Source: Candidatus Zixiibacteriota bacterium (GTDB taxonomy: Bacteria; Zixibacteria; MSB-5A5; SM23-73-2). Taken from it: a DNA stretch of 64,000 nucleotides. Made by a program: the position numbers and the translations under genes. Shown in pieces: positions 8,830 to 16,666 of this stretch; position 1 is the first letter of the stretch, and each line of letters opens with the position of its first letter. The stretch spans positions 1 through 64,000 of the forward strand of contig JAUWYR010000006.1 of NCBI GenBank assembly GCA_030615745.1, written 5' to 3'. The notes under the pieces are model-generated. The model had not been told where the DNA came from. It searched no databases and was given only the letters and a program-made list of their open reading frames with translations.

Positions 8830-9675
8830 TCAATTTAACTCTTTTAACAACTCCAGAACGAATTCTGCCGAATTATCAGCTACAACTTTCATAAACTCTT
8901 CTAACTCAGCCTCTGCAGTGGAGGAGCCGGAGCCTCCGGCTAAATCAGAGCAACTTCTGACTATTAAGATGGGAACATTGTTAATATTGGCTACCTGAAC
9001 CGAACCTGCTGACTCCATATCAACTATCTGAGCATTAAATTTTTCCTTTAACCACAATCTTTTCTCAACTTGATCGATAAAAGAGTTCCCGCTCACTCCG
9101 TTTCCACCTACTTTAATTTGAGGTAATCTACCCAAAATTGAGCGAAATCTCTTTTTTGCTTCATTTTTAACTGATTGTGCCTTTTCCAAAAGATTTGAAT
9201 CCACTTCAAAGTAAGTGACTGTATCCGATTCTCTTTTTCCTGGCATCGTAACAGGAACAGACATTATTTTAAATCCATTTTTATCGTAATAGCCGAAATC
9301 GTGGGTTACCCACTTATCTGGAATGATTATATCACCAATGTGATTCTCAGGGTTAATCCCACCACAGATCCCGGTGAATATAATCTGTTTAGGCTCGAAT
9401 TTGTCAATTAAAAGCTGAGTAGTCATAGCTGAATTAGTCATACCTATCCCTGAACTAACAACAACTAATTCTTTTTCTTGAAGCTTTCCCATCCAGAAAG
9501 TCCTGCCACAAAAAAATAAGCTATCCTCCAATTCGATATTTTTTCTTAAAAGTTCTCCCTCTTCCTTAAAGGCAAATATTATTGCAGTCCGGCTTTGATA
9601 TTTAGCCTTATCACAGGAAAGCCCAAGAAAGACTAATAATAGTAAAAGTAAAGAGTAAATTATTCTCTTTCTCAA
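8830..9675 (-). CDS. Lipoprotein of the MTA/SAH nucleosidase (PNP/UDP phosphorylase) family
   Basis: This 281-residue protein begins with a lipoprotein signal (LLLLLLVFLGLSC, lipobox LSC at about 19-21). The nucleosidase fold follows: AIIFAFKEEGELL, VVSSGIGMTNSAM, FTGICGGI, GDIIIPD, and the nucleoside-binding VDMESAGSVQVA followed by RSCSD with the family's catalytic aspartate. MTAN enzymes normally cleave 5'-methylthioadenosine or S-adenosylhomocysteine in the cytoplasm. A lipid-anchored, extracytoplasmic copy is unusual and may scavenge nucleosides. The start is a TTG with aaaggag upstream; there is no better ATG. It is last in a seven-gene minus-strand operon, 23 bases after the coiled-coil gene. 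Substrate specificity cannot be read from the sequence. Confidence 0.8.
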   Translation of the reverse strand: MRKRIIYSLLLLLLVFLGLSCDKAKYQSRTAIIFAFKEEGELLRKNIELEDSLFFCGRTFWMGKLQEKELVVVSSGIGMTNSAMTTQLLIDKFEPKQIIFTGICGGINPENHIGDIIIPDKWVTHDFGYYDKNGFKIMSVPVTMPGKRESDTVTYFEVDSNLLEKAQSVKNEAKKRFRSILGRLPQIKVGGNGVSGNSFIDQVEKRLWLKEKFNAQIVDMESAGSVQVANINNVPILIVRSCSDLAGGSGSSTAEAELEEFMKVVADNSAEFVLELLKELN

Positions 9676-9698
9676 ATCTCAAAACTCCTTTCTAAAAC

Positions 9699-10034
9699 TT
9701 AATCTTTTAAATTGGTGTCTGATCTTAAAAGTTCCAGACCTTTTTTGATTTTTTCTATATCTTCTTGAACTCCAATATGCATCTCTGCCAACTTCTTCTC
9801 CAATCCCGTAAGCCTGAGATCAAAAGATTCTAAAAACTCCTTTATCTCAGTTGTGTCTTTTTTCAAATCGTAAAATTCTTTTTTGTACTTCTTATCATCC
9901 GACTCTTTTTCACTGAGAAATTCTTCTATGTTGGAGAGCTTTAAGCTGATATCCTCGAGTTCTTCATCTAAAAGATTCCCCAATTCCTCAATAGCTTCCC
10001 CTATCTCCTCCAAATCCTCTTTTTCTATATCCAT
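9699..10034 (-). CDS. Small acidic coiled-coil protein
   Basis: This 111-residue protein lacks a signal peptide or membrane span and is strongly acidic at its N-terminus (EKEDLEEIGEAIEELG). Heptad-like spacing of hydrophobic residues continues throughout (SLKLSNIEEFLSEKES, DLRLTGLEKKLAEM), predicting one long coiled coil. No family is recognised. Its ATG begins one base after the stop of the zinc-ribbon gene, so the two are probably translationally coupled. It may be a cytoplasmic scaffold or partner for the membrane proteins of this operon (inference). Confidence 0.65.
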   Translation of the reverse strand: MDIEKEDLEEIGEAIEELGNLLDEELEDISLKLSNIEEFLSEKESDDKKYKKEFYDLKKDTTEIKEFLESFDLRLTGLEKKLAEMHIGVQEDIEKIKKGLELLRSDTNLKD

Positions 10035-10035
10035 T

Positions 10036-10197
10036 TTAGACTCCTTTTTTACCCACCTTTTTTATAAAAATTTTTGTTTTTTCTACTTTTTTAGTCTGGA
10101 ATCTGACTTTTCCGCACCTTGGGCATACCCATTTTCTCTGCTTATGAAATGAACGGGTAAGCTCTCTCATCTTCTTCCTACATCTGGGGCAATACAT
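10036..10197 (-). CDS. Zinc-ribbon microprotein (53 aa), not in ORF track
   Basis: Translation of the 160-base gap on the minus strand gives an ATG-started 53-residue protein with two CPRC knuckles (YCPRCRKKM near the start and WVCPRCGK at 23-30), then a lysine-rich tail. The four cysteines form a typical zinc ribbon. Its start lies one base after the stop of the upstream membrane gene, and its stop lies one base before the next start, so it is locked into the operon by translational coupling. The paired knuckles and the exact fit between two genes make chance unlikely. It may bind nucleic acid or another operon product; the function is unknown. Confidence 0.75.
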   Translation of the reverse strand: MYCPRCRKKMRELTRSFHKQRKWVCPRCGKVRFQTKKVEKTKIFIKKVGKKGV

Positions 10198-10198
10198 C

Positions 10199-10795
10199 TC
10201 AATCAATTATATGTAAAAAATCTCCCAAAAGAAACTGAAGCCTTCCGATAAGCAAAGATATTCTCGACATAACTGTATAGCCGAAGGTAGCTCCAAAAAA
10301 GACCATCAAAAACCACGTTCCCACCTTAGCAGGTGCTCCAAACCACCCCGTATGCTTTTTGGAGAAGAAAAAGTATATCAAAGTTGTACACAAAGCTGTC
10401 ATCACCACTATCCCATCGAATGAGGTAAATTTTAACATCGATGCCTTCATCTGTGCCATAATCTGCGCCTCTATCACAGCTGGAATGGATACCCCGGCAC
10501 CTGCACCTATTATCAAAGCCAATGATATTCTTGAGACCCAGCTGATTTTTGGGAAAAATCTTAAAAACATAAAAAAGCCTAAAATTCCGGGGATTATATA
10601 TAAAAGATTCCCCTCTTTAAAAAGTGGTAAAAAAAGCGTGGGCAAAACGGTTGTATTTATGGCGATGACTAAAAAATAGCCTACTGATATACCCACCAGA
10701 AGATGTTCCGCAAACTTGTAAAATGGGTTGTCCTTGTATAAAAATGAAAAGATGAAAAGTGTCAACAAAGCTGATGTCAGAATTCCTATATCCAT
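10199..10795 (-). CDS. Uncharacterised polytopic membrane protein
   Basis: This 198-residue protein is almost entirely hydrophobic, with about six predicted helices (for example ILTSALLTLFIFSFLY, LLVGISVGYFLVIAI, YIIPGILGFFMFL, LALIIGAGAGVSIPAV, WFLMVFFGATFGYTVM). A short polar loop with FSKKHTGWFGAP separates the last two. It has no recognisable transporter or enzyme motif. The ATG lies very close behind gagaggg. It sits between the anchored globular protein upstream and the zinc-ribbon microprotein downstream, all on one strand, and probably forms part of a membrane complex with the other membrane proteins of this operon (inference). Confidence 0.65.
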   Translation of the reverse strand: MDIGILTSALLTLFIFSFLYKDNPFYKFAEHLLVGISVGYFLVIAINTTVLPTLFLPLFKEGNLLYIIPGILGFFMFLRFFPKISWVSRISLALIIGAGAGVSIPAVIEAQIMAQMKASMLKFTSFDGIVVMTALCTTLIYFFFSKKHTGWFGAPAKVGTWFLMVFFGATFGYTVMSRISLLIGRLQFLLGDFLHIID

Positions 10796-10853
10796 CTCCC
10801 TCTCTATTTAGCATCTCTTAGGGATGATAACATCCCTAAGGAACACTAATATT

Positions 10854-11654
10854 TTATTTCCTTAATTTTCCACTCAAAAAATAACTCACATTTCCTAATA
10901 CAACTAAAAGCAAAATCACCACATGAGCAACAGACTGGGCATCCATCCCCTTACTACCCATCCCAGGTTTATTGATCAATATTTCGTATTCCGCAGCTCC
11001 TTTAAGTCCCCCTACCAAGCCAGTTATCTGTTTAGAGCTTAAATATGGATAATATGTGGTTGCCATCACCGCAGTGACCGCAATGGCTACTCTTTGATTA
11101 TACCTTGCCTCTGCGTAATTTATCCAGTAGGTTGGCAGATCACCATCAGCCAAAGATACAACCAGAGAAATATCCTCATAGTTTTTAATCTCTTTGGTAA
11201 GGTTTAATTTTGAAGTGGAAATTCCCTTGTAATCCTCTGGAAATACACGATGTAGGTCTTCGCCTAAACCTAAGATCGCAGCAGTATATTGGGGTCTGAA
11301 ACCTAAGAAAACGTAATCTCTACCATATTTCCTATCATATTCATTCGCCACATTTCTCAAAATCTCATCCCCGATTGCAGTCCCCTCAGCAAGCAAAGCG
11401 AAGCTTACAACTTTAAGATTTTTAGAAAAACAATGCCTTAAAATCGCTTGAGCCATTGGTTTTATCTCAGGCAAGGATGAAGCCTCGTGGTCGAATGATA
11501 CTAAAACAACTTCACCCTGCTCCAACTCCTCAATAGAATCATAGACCATCTTCACTTCCTTGGTCACCTTATTGGGAAGACCTATCTTGAATATCAGAGG
11601 AATCGCAACAGAGATTGCGATTAAGACAAAAATTATTCTACGGTCTATTTTCAT
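10854..11654 (-). CDS. Uncharacterised doubly anchored membrane protein
   Basis: The track frame opens at a non-ATG codon inside the upstream gene. I place the start at the internal ATG (MKIDRRIIFVL), giving 266 residues and a 4-base gap to the upstream stop. An N-terminal helix (IIFVLIAISVAIPLIF) and a C-terminal helix (HVVILLLVVLGNVSYFL) flank a soluble region of about 210 residues with alternating beta and alpha segments (GEVVLVSFDHEASSLPE, LKVVSFALLAEGTAIG, GRDYVFLGFRPQYTAAILG). No enzyme signature is recognised, though the DHEAS, GTAIG and LADGDLPTYW segments look conserved-type. The central domain probably lies on one side of the membrane and works with the neighbouring polytopic proteins. 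Confidence 0.65.
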   Translation of the reverse strand: MKIDRRIIFVLIAISVAIPLIFKIGLPNKVTKEVKMVYDSIEELEQGEVVLVSFDHEASSLPEIKPMAQAILRHCFSKNLKVVSFALLAEGTAIGDEILRNVANEYDRKYGRDYVFLGFRPQYTAAILGLGEDLHRVFPEDYKGISTSKLNLTKEIKNYEDISLVVSLADGDLPTYWINYAEARYNQRVAIAVTAVMATTYYPYLSSKQITGLVGGLKGAAEYEILINKPGMGSKGMDAQSVAHVVILLLVVLGNVSYFLSGKLRK

Positions 11655-11658
11655 CTTT

Positions 11659-12279
11659 CTATTCTCTCCCCAGATAAGTCCTTTCAATCCCTAAAATGAT
11701 TCTCAAAGAGGTCGAAATCGTTCCCAATCCAATTCCGATTAGAATTCCTCTCCTTGCTGCCATCGAGGGGAAATTCAAAATCCAGTTGGCTAAATCAGGA
11801 ACCGATGAATGGATCATCTCTCCTATCGGGACCCGACCCAACATAACTATGCCTGCGGACAGAAGAAGAATCGTCGCCTCTTTAGTCCTTGCCCTGAATC
11901 CTCTGTAAGCAGCAGAAGCAACAAAGAATGCTAAGAGAGAAAACATCGTTGACTGCATGGGAACCTGGAGATTATTGAACATCCATAAAAAAGGTGAACC
12001 CTGATCTGTCCCTTTTGCAAATCCCAAAATTACCATTGAGAAAAGTCCTAAAAGAGCAATCAGATTGTATCCCCATCCCTTTGCTTTATCCGAAACTTTT
12101 TTGCTATTTATCTTTATGTAATTGGCTACCCCTACCAGTAATGTAAAAACATATATGATCTGCATCCAGTCTAAGACATTTTCATAAGCAAAGATAAATG
12201 ATCTTTTAGGAATGAAAAACTGAATCAGCATAAATGCGCCAAAACCAAAACAGACTATAATCGGTAACTGCCTTCTCAT
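11659..12279 (-). CDS. Uncharacterised polytopic membrane protein
   Basis: The 206 residues contain five to six predicted helices (LPIIVCFGFGAFMLIQFF, IIYVFTLLVGVANYI, LIALLGLFSMVILGFA, TMFSLLAFFVASAAY, ILLLSAGIVMLG, ILIGIGLGTISTSLRIIL). Short polar loops separate them, including FAKGTDQGSPFLWMFNNLQ between helices 3 and 4. No family is recognised by eye. It lies 51 bases downstream of the DUF6754-like gene and 4 bases upstream of the doubly anchored protein, consistent with one transcript and stoichiometric production. I see no charged residues inside helices that would suggest a transporter path. Confidence 0.65.
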   Translation of the reverse strand: MRRQLPIIVCFGFGAFMLIQFFIPKRSFIFAYENVLDWMQIIYVFTLLVGVANYIKINSKKVSDKAKGWGYNLIALLGLFSMVILGFAKGTDQGSPFLWMFNNLQVPMQSTMFSLLAFFVASAAYRGFRARTKEATILLLSAGIVMLGRVPIGEMIHSSVPDLANWILNFPSMAARRGILIGIGLGTISTSLRIILGIERTYLGRE

Positions 12280-12330
12280 CTTACTAAGATATTATGATAG
12301 ACAGGGCACCTTGCCCTCTCTTTTTTCATC

Positions 12331-13215
12331 TTAAGGAAAAAGCTTTGTGAGAAATTCAGAATTAAACGTTGCCAAGATTCCACCAGCTAAAACCAAGATT
12401 ATTATTAAAATCTTCAAAAAGTCCTGCCCTTTTATGCTTCCCAAGACCATAGGGTCTTTTGTCAAATATCCGCTGGCTGCAAAAAGCTCCTCCCCGATCA
12501 AGGTATAATCGCAGGCAACAATAAAAAATGAGAGCTGGATAGTGGAATCTGTCCCAGCTATCTGAATTGCTCCTATGGAGTTTCCGGTCTCAGCCAGAAT
12601 CAAAGATTCTGCCTCGAATGTTCCTAAGAAAAGATTGGTCGCGGGCTTTTGCCTCACCATTATCCCATCGACCGCTGCCACGTAACCGAACTGGCTCTGG
12701 GTGACGAAGAAGATATTATCCGGATTGTAAAACTCAGGATGCCCGGCTCTGGTAAAACTCTCCTTAACAACCTCCTGTGCAACAGCCATAACAACTGGGT
12801 CGTAATTAGGAAAGATCAAAGGAGTGTTATACTCGGCAACTTTTTCAGCGACAGTTCCTAATATGTTCATCGAAGCCATAGTAGCCACTCTATCCATTTT
12901 GCCCAGACCAGCAGAATATAGAATCGGCTTACCCATCTCAGTCGCTCTTCCTATAGCATCATCTATTGCCTGAAGACCAGCTATTTCACGGATAAAAAGC
13001 TTCCCCTTCTTTTTGCCATAGATTATAAAGAAAAATATCAAAACAATACAGGTAACTAATCCAGCAAGGACATTTGCTTTGTTAGGGTCAAACCACCTCT
13101 GTTTTAACTCTTCTACTTCATTTTTCTGGGCGAATGCAGGTGCAATCGAATTGAGAAGAAAAAAGAAAAGTAATAATAAAAACAATATGAAAATTCTTTT
13201 TTTAGGTTTCAGCAT
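12331..13215 (-). CDS. Membrane protein, probably DUF6754 family
   Basis: The 294-residue protein has an apparent signal peptide (LFLLLLFFFLLNSIAPAFA), a second helix (VLAGLVTCIVLIFFFIIY), a conserved-looking soluble domain (REIAGLQAIDDAIGRATEMG, KPILYSAGLGKMDRVATMAS) and a C-terminal helix (LKILIIILVLAGGILATF). The DAIGRATEMGKP segment resembles what I recall of DUF6754 proteins, so that assignment is tentative. It heads the seven-gene minus-strand operon. No good SD is visible at the ATG. By recall, such proteins occur with other uncharacterised membrane proteins in several candidate phyla; nothing in the sequence states the function. Confidence 0.6.
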   Translation of the reverse strand: MLKPKKRIFILFLLLLFFFLLNSIAPAFAQKNEVEELKQRWFDPNKANVLAGLVTCIVLIFFFIIYGKKKGKLFIREIAGLQAIDDAIGRATEMGKPILYSAGLGKMDRVATMASMNILGTVAEKVAEYNTPLIFPNYDPVVMAVAQEVVKESFTRAGHPEFYNPDNIFFVTQSQFGYVAAVDGIMVRQKPATNLFLGTFEAESLILAETGNSIGAIQIAGTDSTIQLSFFIVACDYTLIGEELFAASGYLTKDPMVLGSIKGQDFLKILIIILVLAGGILATFNSEFLTKLFP

Positions 13216-13301
13216 AGGAAGTATGAAAGCAAAAATTTGAGTATAAGCTAACCGAATCTTTTATGATGTCAAGCCAAAATTGATTTTTTGGAGTGTAAAG
13301 C

Positions 13302-13413
13302 TCCCCCGCATTTTGCGGGGGAATCTACGACTTCAGCTTTACCTCAAACTTTACTTGACAAAAAGCTCAGATTTAATTATTCAATATCCGTAGGTCGGAT
13401 TTCCAAATCCGAC
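13302..13413. repeat. Two intergenic hairpins
   Basis: A GC-rich hairpin (tcccccgca-tttt-gcggggga region, 13302-13322) is followed by gtcggattt-cc-aaatccgac at 13394-13413. The second, with its flank cgtag, recurs in reverse orientation at 59255-59279. They lie between divergent genes, so they are not simple terminators. A weak promoter-like TTGACA (13355) lies between them. Confidence 0.55.
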
Positions 13414-13439
13414 TTAATATTCGAGAATAAAAAGACTTA

Positions 13440-14675
13440 ATGCCAATTATGAAAAAACTAATTTTAGTCACTTTTCTTTTCTTATCAATACTTTCCTGCT
13501 CTGATAGAAAAGAAGAGGTTCAAATCCACCTTTCCTTCTGGCAGTTCTGGACTGATCCTGAGGTCAGCCCAACAATTGCGAAGTTAGTATCTGAATTCGA
13601 AGAGGAGAATCCAGGGGTAAAAATAAATCTCACTGACCTGACCTGGTCAGATGGACATGAGAAGATAGTCGTTGCTTTCAGTTCGAAAACCGCACCCGAT
13701 GTTTTGGAATTGGGCTCTGACTGGGTTTCTGAGTTCTCATCTGAAGGTGTTCTTATGGATATCACAGAACAGGCGGAAAAAATAAAAGAGAACCACCTTA
13801 TGTGGGGGCCTGTTACCTACAAAGGGAAAATCTATGGATTCCCCTGGATTTTAGACACCAGGGTTTTGTTTTATAATAAACATTTGATGAAAGAAGTTGG
13901 ATTGGACCCCGAAAATTTTCCCCAGACCTGGGATGAGCTTCTGGACTTCTGCAAAAAAATCAACACTTTAAAACCGAAAGCTTACGGTTTTGGAGCTAAT
14001 TCTTTTGAACGACACAGGTTATACAAAAAGTTTTTGCCTTTCTTCTGGTCAAACGGAGGTAAAATATTAAATAAAGACTGGACTGAATCTCAAATCAACA
14101 GTTCTGAAGGGGTGCAAGCTTTAGAGTATTATAAAAAGTTAACAAAACAAGGTTTAATGGATACTCAAAGAAATTTAGATGAAAGGTTCAAAAAAAATCA
14201 AATTGGATTTTTGATCTCAGGTGGATGGCTTCTACACAATATCGAAAAAAACCATCCAGAACTTAATTTTGGAGTCTGTCTTATGCCCAAACCGAAAAAG
14301 GATAAAGGAATTCCTGCATCATTTGCCGGAGGGGAGTATCTGGTGATAAGTAAGGATTCAAAACATAAAAAAGAGGCAATAAAATTTATAAAATTTTTTA
14401 TAAAAAAAGAAAACTGTTTAAAACTTTGCAAGACCATCGGAAGTGCATCTCCATCAGCAAAAGATGCTCATTTGGACCCATATTATCAAAACGACAAAAA
14501 TCTTTCGGTTTTCCAGAATCAGCTAAGATATTCAATCTCTCCACCTGCTCATCCCAAATGGGTTTATATCGAAGAGATAATCGAGAAAGCAGTGGAAAAT
14601 GTGATGTATGATAAGAAAACGCCTGAACAGGCTCTGGGTGAAGCGAAGATAAGAATAGATAGGCTATTAAAGTAG
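13440..14675 (+). CDS. Sugar ABC transporter substrate-binding lipoprotein (orphan)
   Basis: This 411-residue protein has a lipobox (LFLSILSCSD) and the layout of family 1 extracellular solute-binding proteins: HLSFWQFWTDPEVSPTIAKL at the mature N-terminus, EFEEENPGVKINLTDLTWSDG, APDVLELGSDWVSEF, then a periplasmic two-lobe body with SFAGGEYLVISKDSKHKK near residue 285. It would bind a sugar or oligosaccharide for uptake. No permease or ATPase gene is adjacent; a complete importer with its own binding protein lies at 46.9-51.3 kb. Two ATGs three codons apart (13440, 13449) both fit. The TAG stop is embedded in a palindromic repeat that begins at 14672. Confidence 0.85.
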   Translation: MPIMKKLILVTFLFLSILSCSDRKEEVQIHLSFWQFWTDPEVSPTIAKLVSEFEEENPGVKINLTDLTWSDGHEKIVVAFSSKTAPDVLELGSDWVSEFSSEGVLMDITEQAEKIKENHLMWGPVTYKGKIYGFPWILDTRVLFYNKHLMKEVGLDPENFPQTWDELLDFCKKINTLKPKAYGFGANSFERHRLYKKFLPFFWSNGGKILNKDWTESQINSSEGVQALEYYKKLTKQGLMDTQRNLDERFKKNQIGFLISGGWLLHNIEKNHPELNFGVCLMPKPKKDKGIPASFAGGEYLVISKDSKHKKEAIKFIKFFIKKENCLKLCKTIGSASPSAKDAHLDPYYQNDKNLSVFQNQLRYSISPPAHPKWVYIEEIIEKAVENVMYDKKTPEQALGEAKIRIDRLLK

Positions 14676-14726
14676 GTCGAGATTCCGATCTCGACAATAA
14701 AATGTCGATTTTGAAAATCGACCTAC
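14672..14726. repeat. Double-hairpin palindromic repeat overlapping a stop codon
   Basis: The stems gtcgagat...atctcgac and gtcgatttt...aaaatcgac are enclosed by the outer pair gtaggtcga/tcgacctac, giving a cloverleaf-like structure. The TAG stop of the solute-binding protein lies inside its left arm. The rest of 14727-15142 has a small hairpin (acagcccttgtggctgt) and several TTGACA sequences but no gene. Confidence 0.6.
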
Positions 14727-14968
14727 AAAGATTTATGCTTGACAAAAAAAATTCTGTAGGAACAGCCCTTGTGGCTGTCCTTCAGGATATAAGGTATCTT
14801 GCTCTTGACTTCGTCTTACCAGTTTATATAGATTATGGGTCGGTTGCCGAGTCATCTATCTTATCTTTCAAGTAGCCTAAATTCCAAAATTCTATAAGTT
14901 GAGCCACAGACCCGAATTTTACCCCAAATGCTTGACATAATCGGGGGAATGCTCTCCCTACTTTTCCG

Positions 14969-14996
14969 TTGACAAAACTAAAGAATTTCTTATCCT
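14969..14996 (+). promoter_or_regulatory. Candidate promoter for the 5'-nucleotidase gene
   Basis: TTGACA is followed after 16 bases by TATCCT. It lies about 145 bases upstream of the nucleotidase start. A second TTGACA at 14934-14939 lacks a good -10 element. Confidence 0.4.
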
Positions 14997-15142
14997 TTTA
15001 ATTAGTGATTTTAAAAAGAAAAGCTTTGTTCTTGACGGATGTTAGCCCAGACGAATCTTTGTTATCCGCCAATGTTTAAAGTTTCGGTGAAGATAACTGA
15101 TAGGTATAATATCTCGTGAAAATAAAGTAATGATGTGATGTG

Positions 15143-16651
15143 ATGAAAAAAAGGAAAATTGTTCTCTATTTTATTTTTTGTGCTTTAATCTTCTTTTTTT
15201 GCTCCGATTGTGGAAAGCAACCTGAGGTTGAGAAGATTACGATTTTTTACTGGAACGATTTCCATGCGTCATTTCATCCTTACCGGTCCTCTTTTGACCC
15301 TGAATCACCTTTTGTCTCAGGTAGCGCTTATTTTTCTTCCTGGCTTGATTCCTTGAAGAAAAGAAGTGATAATTCGGTTTCAGTCTGTGCTGGGGATGAG
15401 TTGATGGGAACACCACTTTCCACTTTGACTTCTGGTAAAGCTGAGTTTGAGATTTTGAATATTATACGACCTGATGTTTTTGAACTGGGCAACCATGAGT
15501 TCGATTATGGATTGGAGAACCTGAGAAGTTTAATAGATTTTGCTGAGTTTCCGATTATTTGTGCTAATGTAATCGATGAAGAAACCGACACTACTTTAGT
15601 TCCACCTTATTTGATTTTGCAAAAAGGAAAAGCAAAACTTGCTTTTTTGGGATTGAATACTGAAACCCTGAAGCAGGTGGTAGTGGAAAAAGGGACTGTG
15701 GGACTGAAGGTAAAATCAGCGAAGAAGACTCTGGAAAAGTATTTGGACTCCTTAGATAAAGAAACTGACTTGATTGTTTTGGTCAGCCATATGGGGATCG
15801 AAAAAGATAAGAAGATAGCTAAAATGGTTAAAGGGATAGATATAATTATCGGCGGGCACAGCCATACTTTTCTTTTTTATCCAAAGGTAATTAACCAAAC
15901 GGTAATATGTCAGGCGGGTTCCAAAGGCAGGTACATCGGAAAATTAGATCTGGTCGTTGATTTGGAGAAAGATAGGCTAATAAACTATGAGGGAAGACTA
16001 ATTGAAACTTTGAATGATAAAGTTTCCCCAAATCTTTTTATTCAGCAAAAAATCGATTCTTTAGAAAAAAGTCTTGCGCCTGATTTAGACAAAGTTATAG
16101 GTGAGCTTTTAACTCCCTGGAAAAGAAAATCTGATGGTGAATCTAATTTAGGAAACTGGGAGGCGGATGTGATGAGGGAGCATACAAACTCTGATGTTGC
16201 TTTTATTAACTCAGGTGGAATGAGGAAAGACCTGCCAAAAGGACAAATAAAAGTTCGTGATATATGGGAGATAAATCCATTCTCAGACCATTTTGTCAGT
16301 TTTTATTTAACCGGAAAGCAGCTTCTAAATGTGTTAGAGCTTAACTCTTCTTTTGATTATGTGCTTATGCAGGTCTCTGGAGTCAAATATAGTTACGATC
16401 CCAGAAGACCTAAAGGGAAAAGGGTGATCGATTTGTGGATAGATGAAAAACCACTTTTGCCGAATAAAAGATATAAAGTAGCTATCAACGATTATATGCT
16501 GGACCATTTGGAAAAGTATATCGGAATTTCAAAAAAGAAAATAGATTACAGAATTTTTCCTGAACTTGACCGGGATGTATTTATTAAAGCAGTAAAAAAG
16601 CAAAAAATAATAGATTCTAAAATTGAGGGCAGGATTAAAAAGAAAAGATAA
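15143..16651 (+). CDS. 5'-nucleotidase / UDP-sugar hydrolase family lipoprotein
   Basis: The protein (502 residues from the ATG at 15143; the track uses a GTG one codon earlier) has a lipoprotein-like signal with cysteines near FFFCSDCGK. The metallophosphatase domain carries the expected metal motifs: FYWNDFHASF, CAGDELMGTP, LGNHEFDYGLENL, VLVSHMG and GGHSHTF. The C-terminal 5'-nucleotidase domain (about 310-490) has FINSGGMRKDLPKG for substrate binding. Such enzymes hydrolyse extracellular nucleotides to nucleosides and phosphate. Together with the nucleosidase lipoprotein at 8.8 kb it hints at nucleotide salvage at the cell surface (inference). The next gene follows after 15 bases. Confidence 0.88.
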   Translation: MKKRKIVLYFIFCALIFFFCSDCGKQPEVEKITIFYWNDFHASFHPYRSSFDPESPFVSGSAYFSSWLDSLKKRSDNSVSVCAGDELMGTPLSTLTSGKAEFEILNIIRPDVFELGNHEFDYGLENLRSLIDFAEFPIICANVIDEETDTTLVPPYLILQKGKAKLAFLGLNTETLKQVVVEKGTVGLKVKSAKKTLEKYLDSLDKETDLIVLVSHMGIEKDKKIAKMVKGIDIIIGGHSHTFLFYPKVINQTVICQAGSKGRYIGKLDLVVDLEKDRLINYEGRLIETLNDKVSPNLFIQQKIDSLEKSLAPDLDKVIGELLTPWKRKSDGESNLGNWEADVMREHTNSDVAFINSGGMRKDLPKGQIKVRDIWEINPFSDHFVSFYLTGKQLLNVLELNSSFDYVLMQVSGVKYSYDPRRPKGKRVIDLWIDEKPLLPNKRYKVAINDYMLDHLEKYIGISKKKIDYRIFPELDRDVFIKAVKKQKIIDSKIEGRIKKKR

Positions 16652-16666
16652 ATCAAGGAGTTTTCT

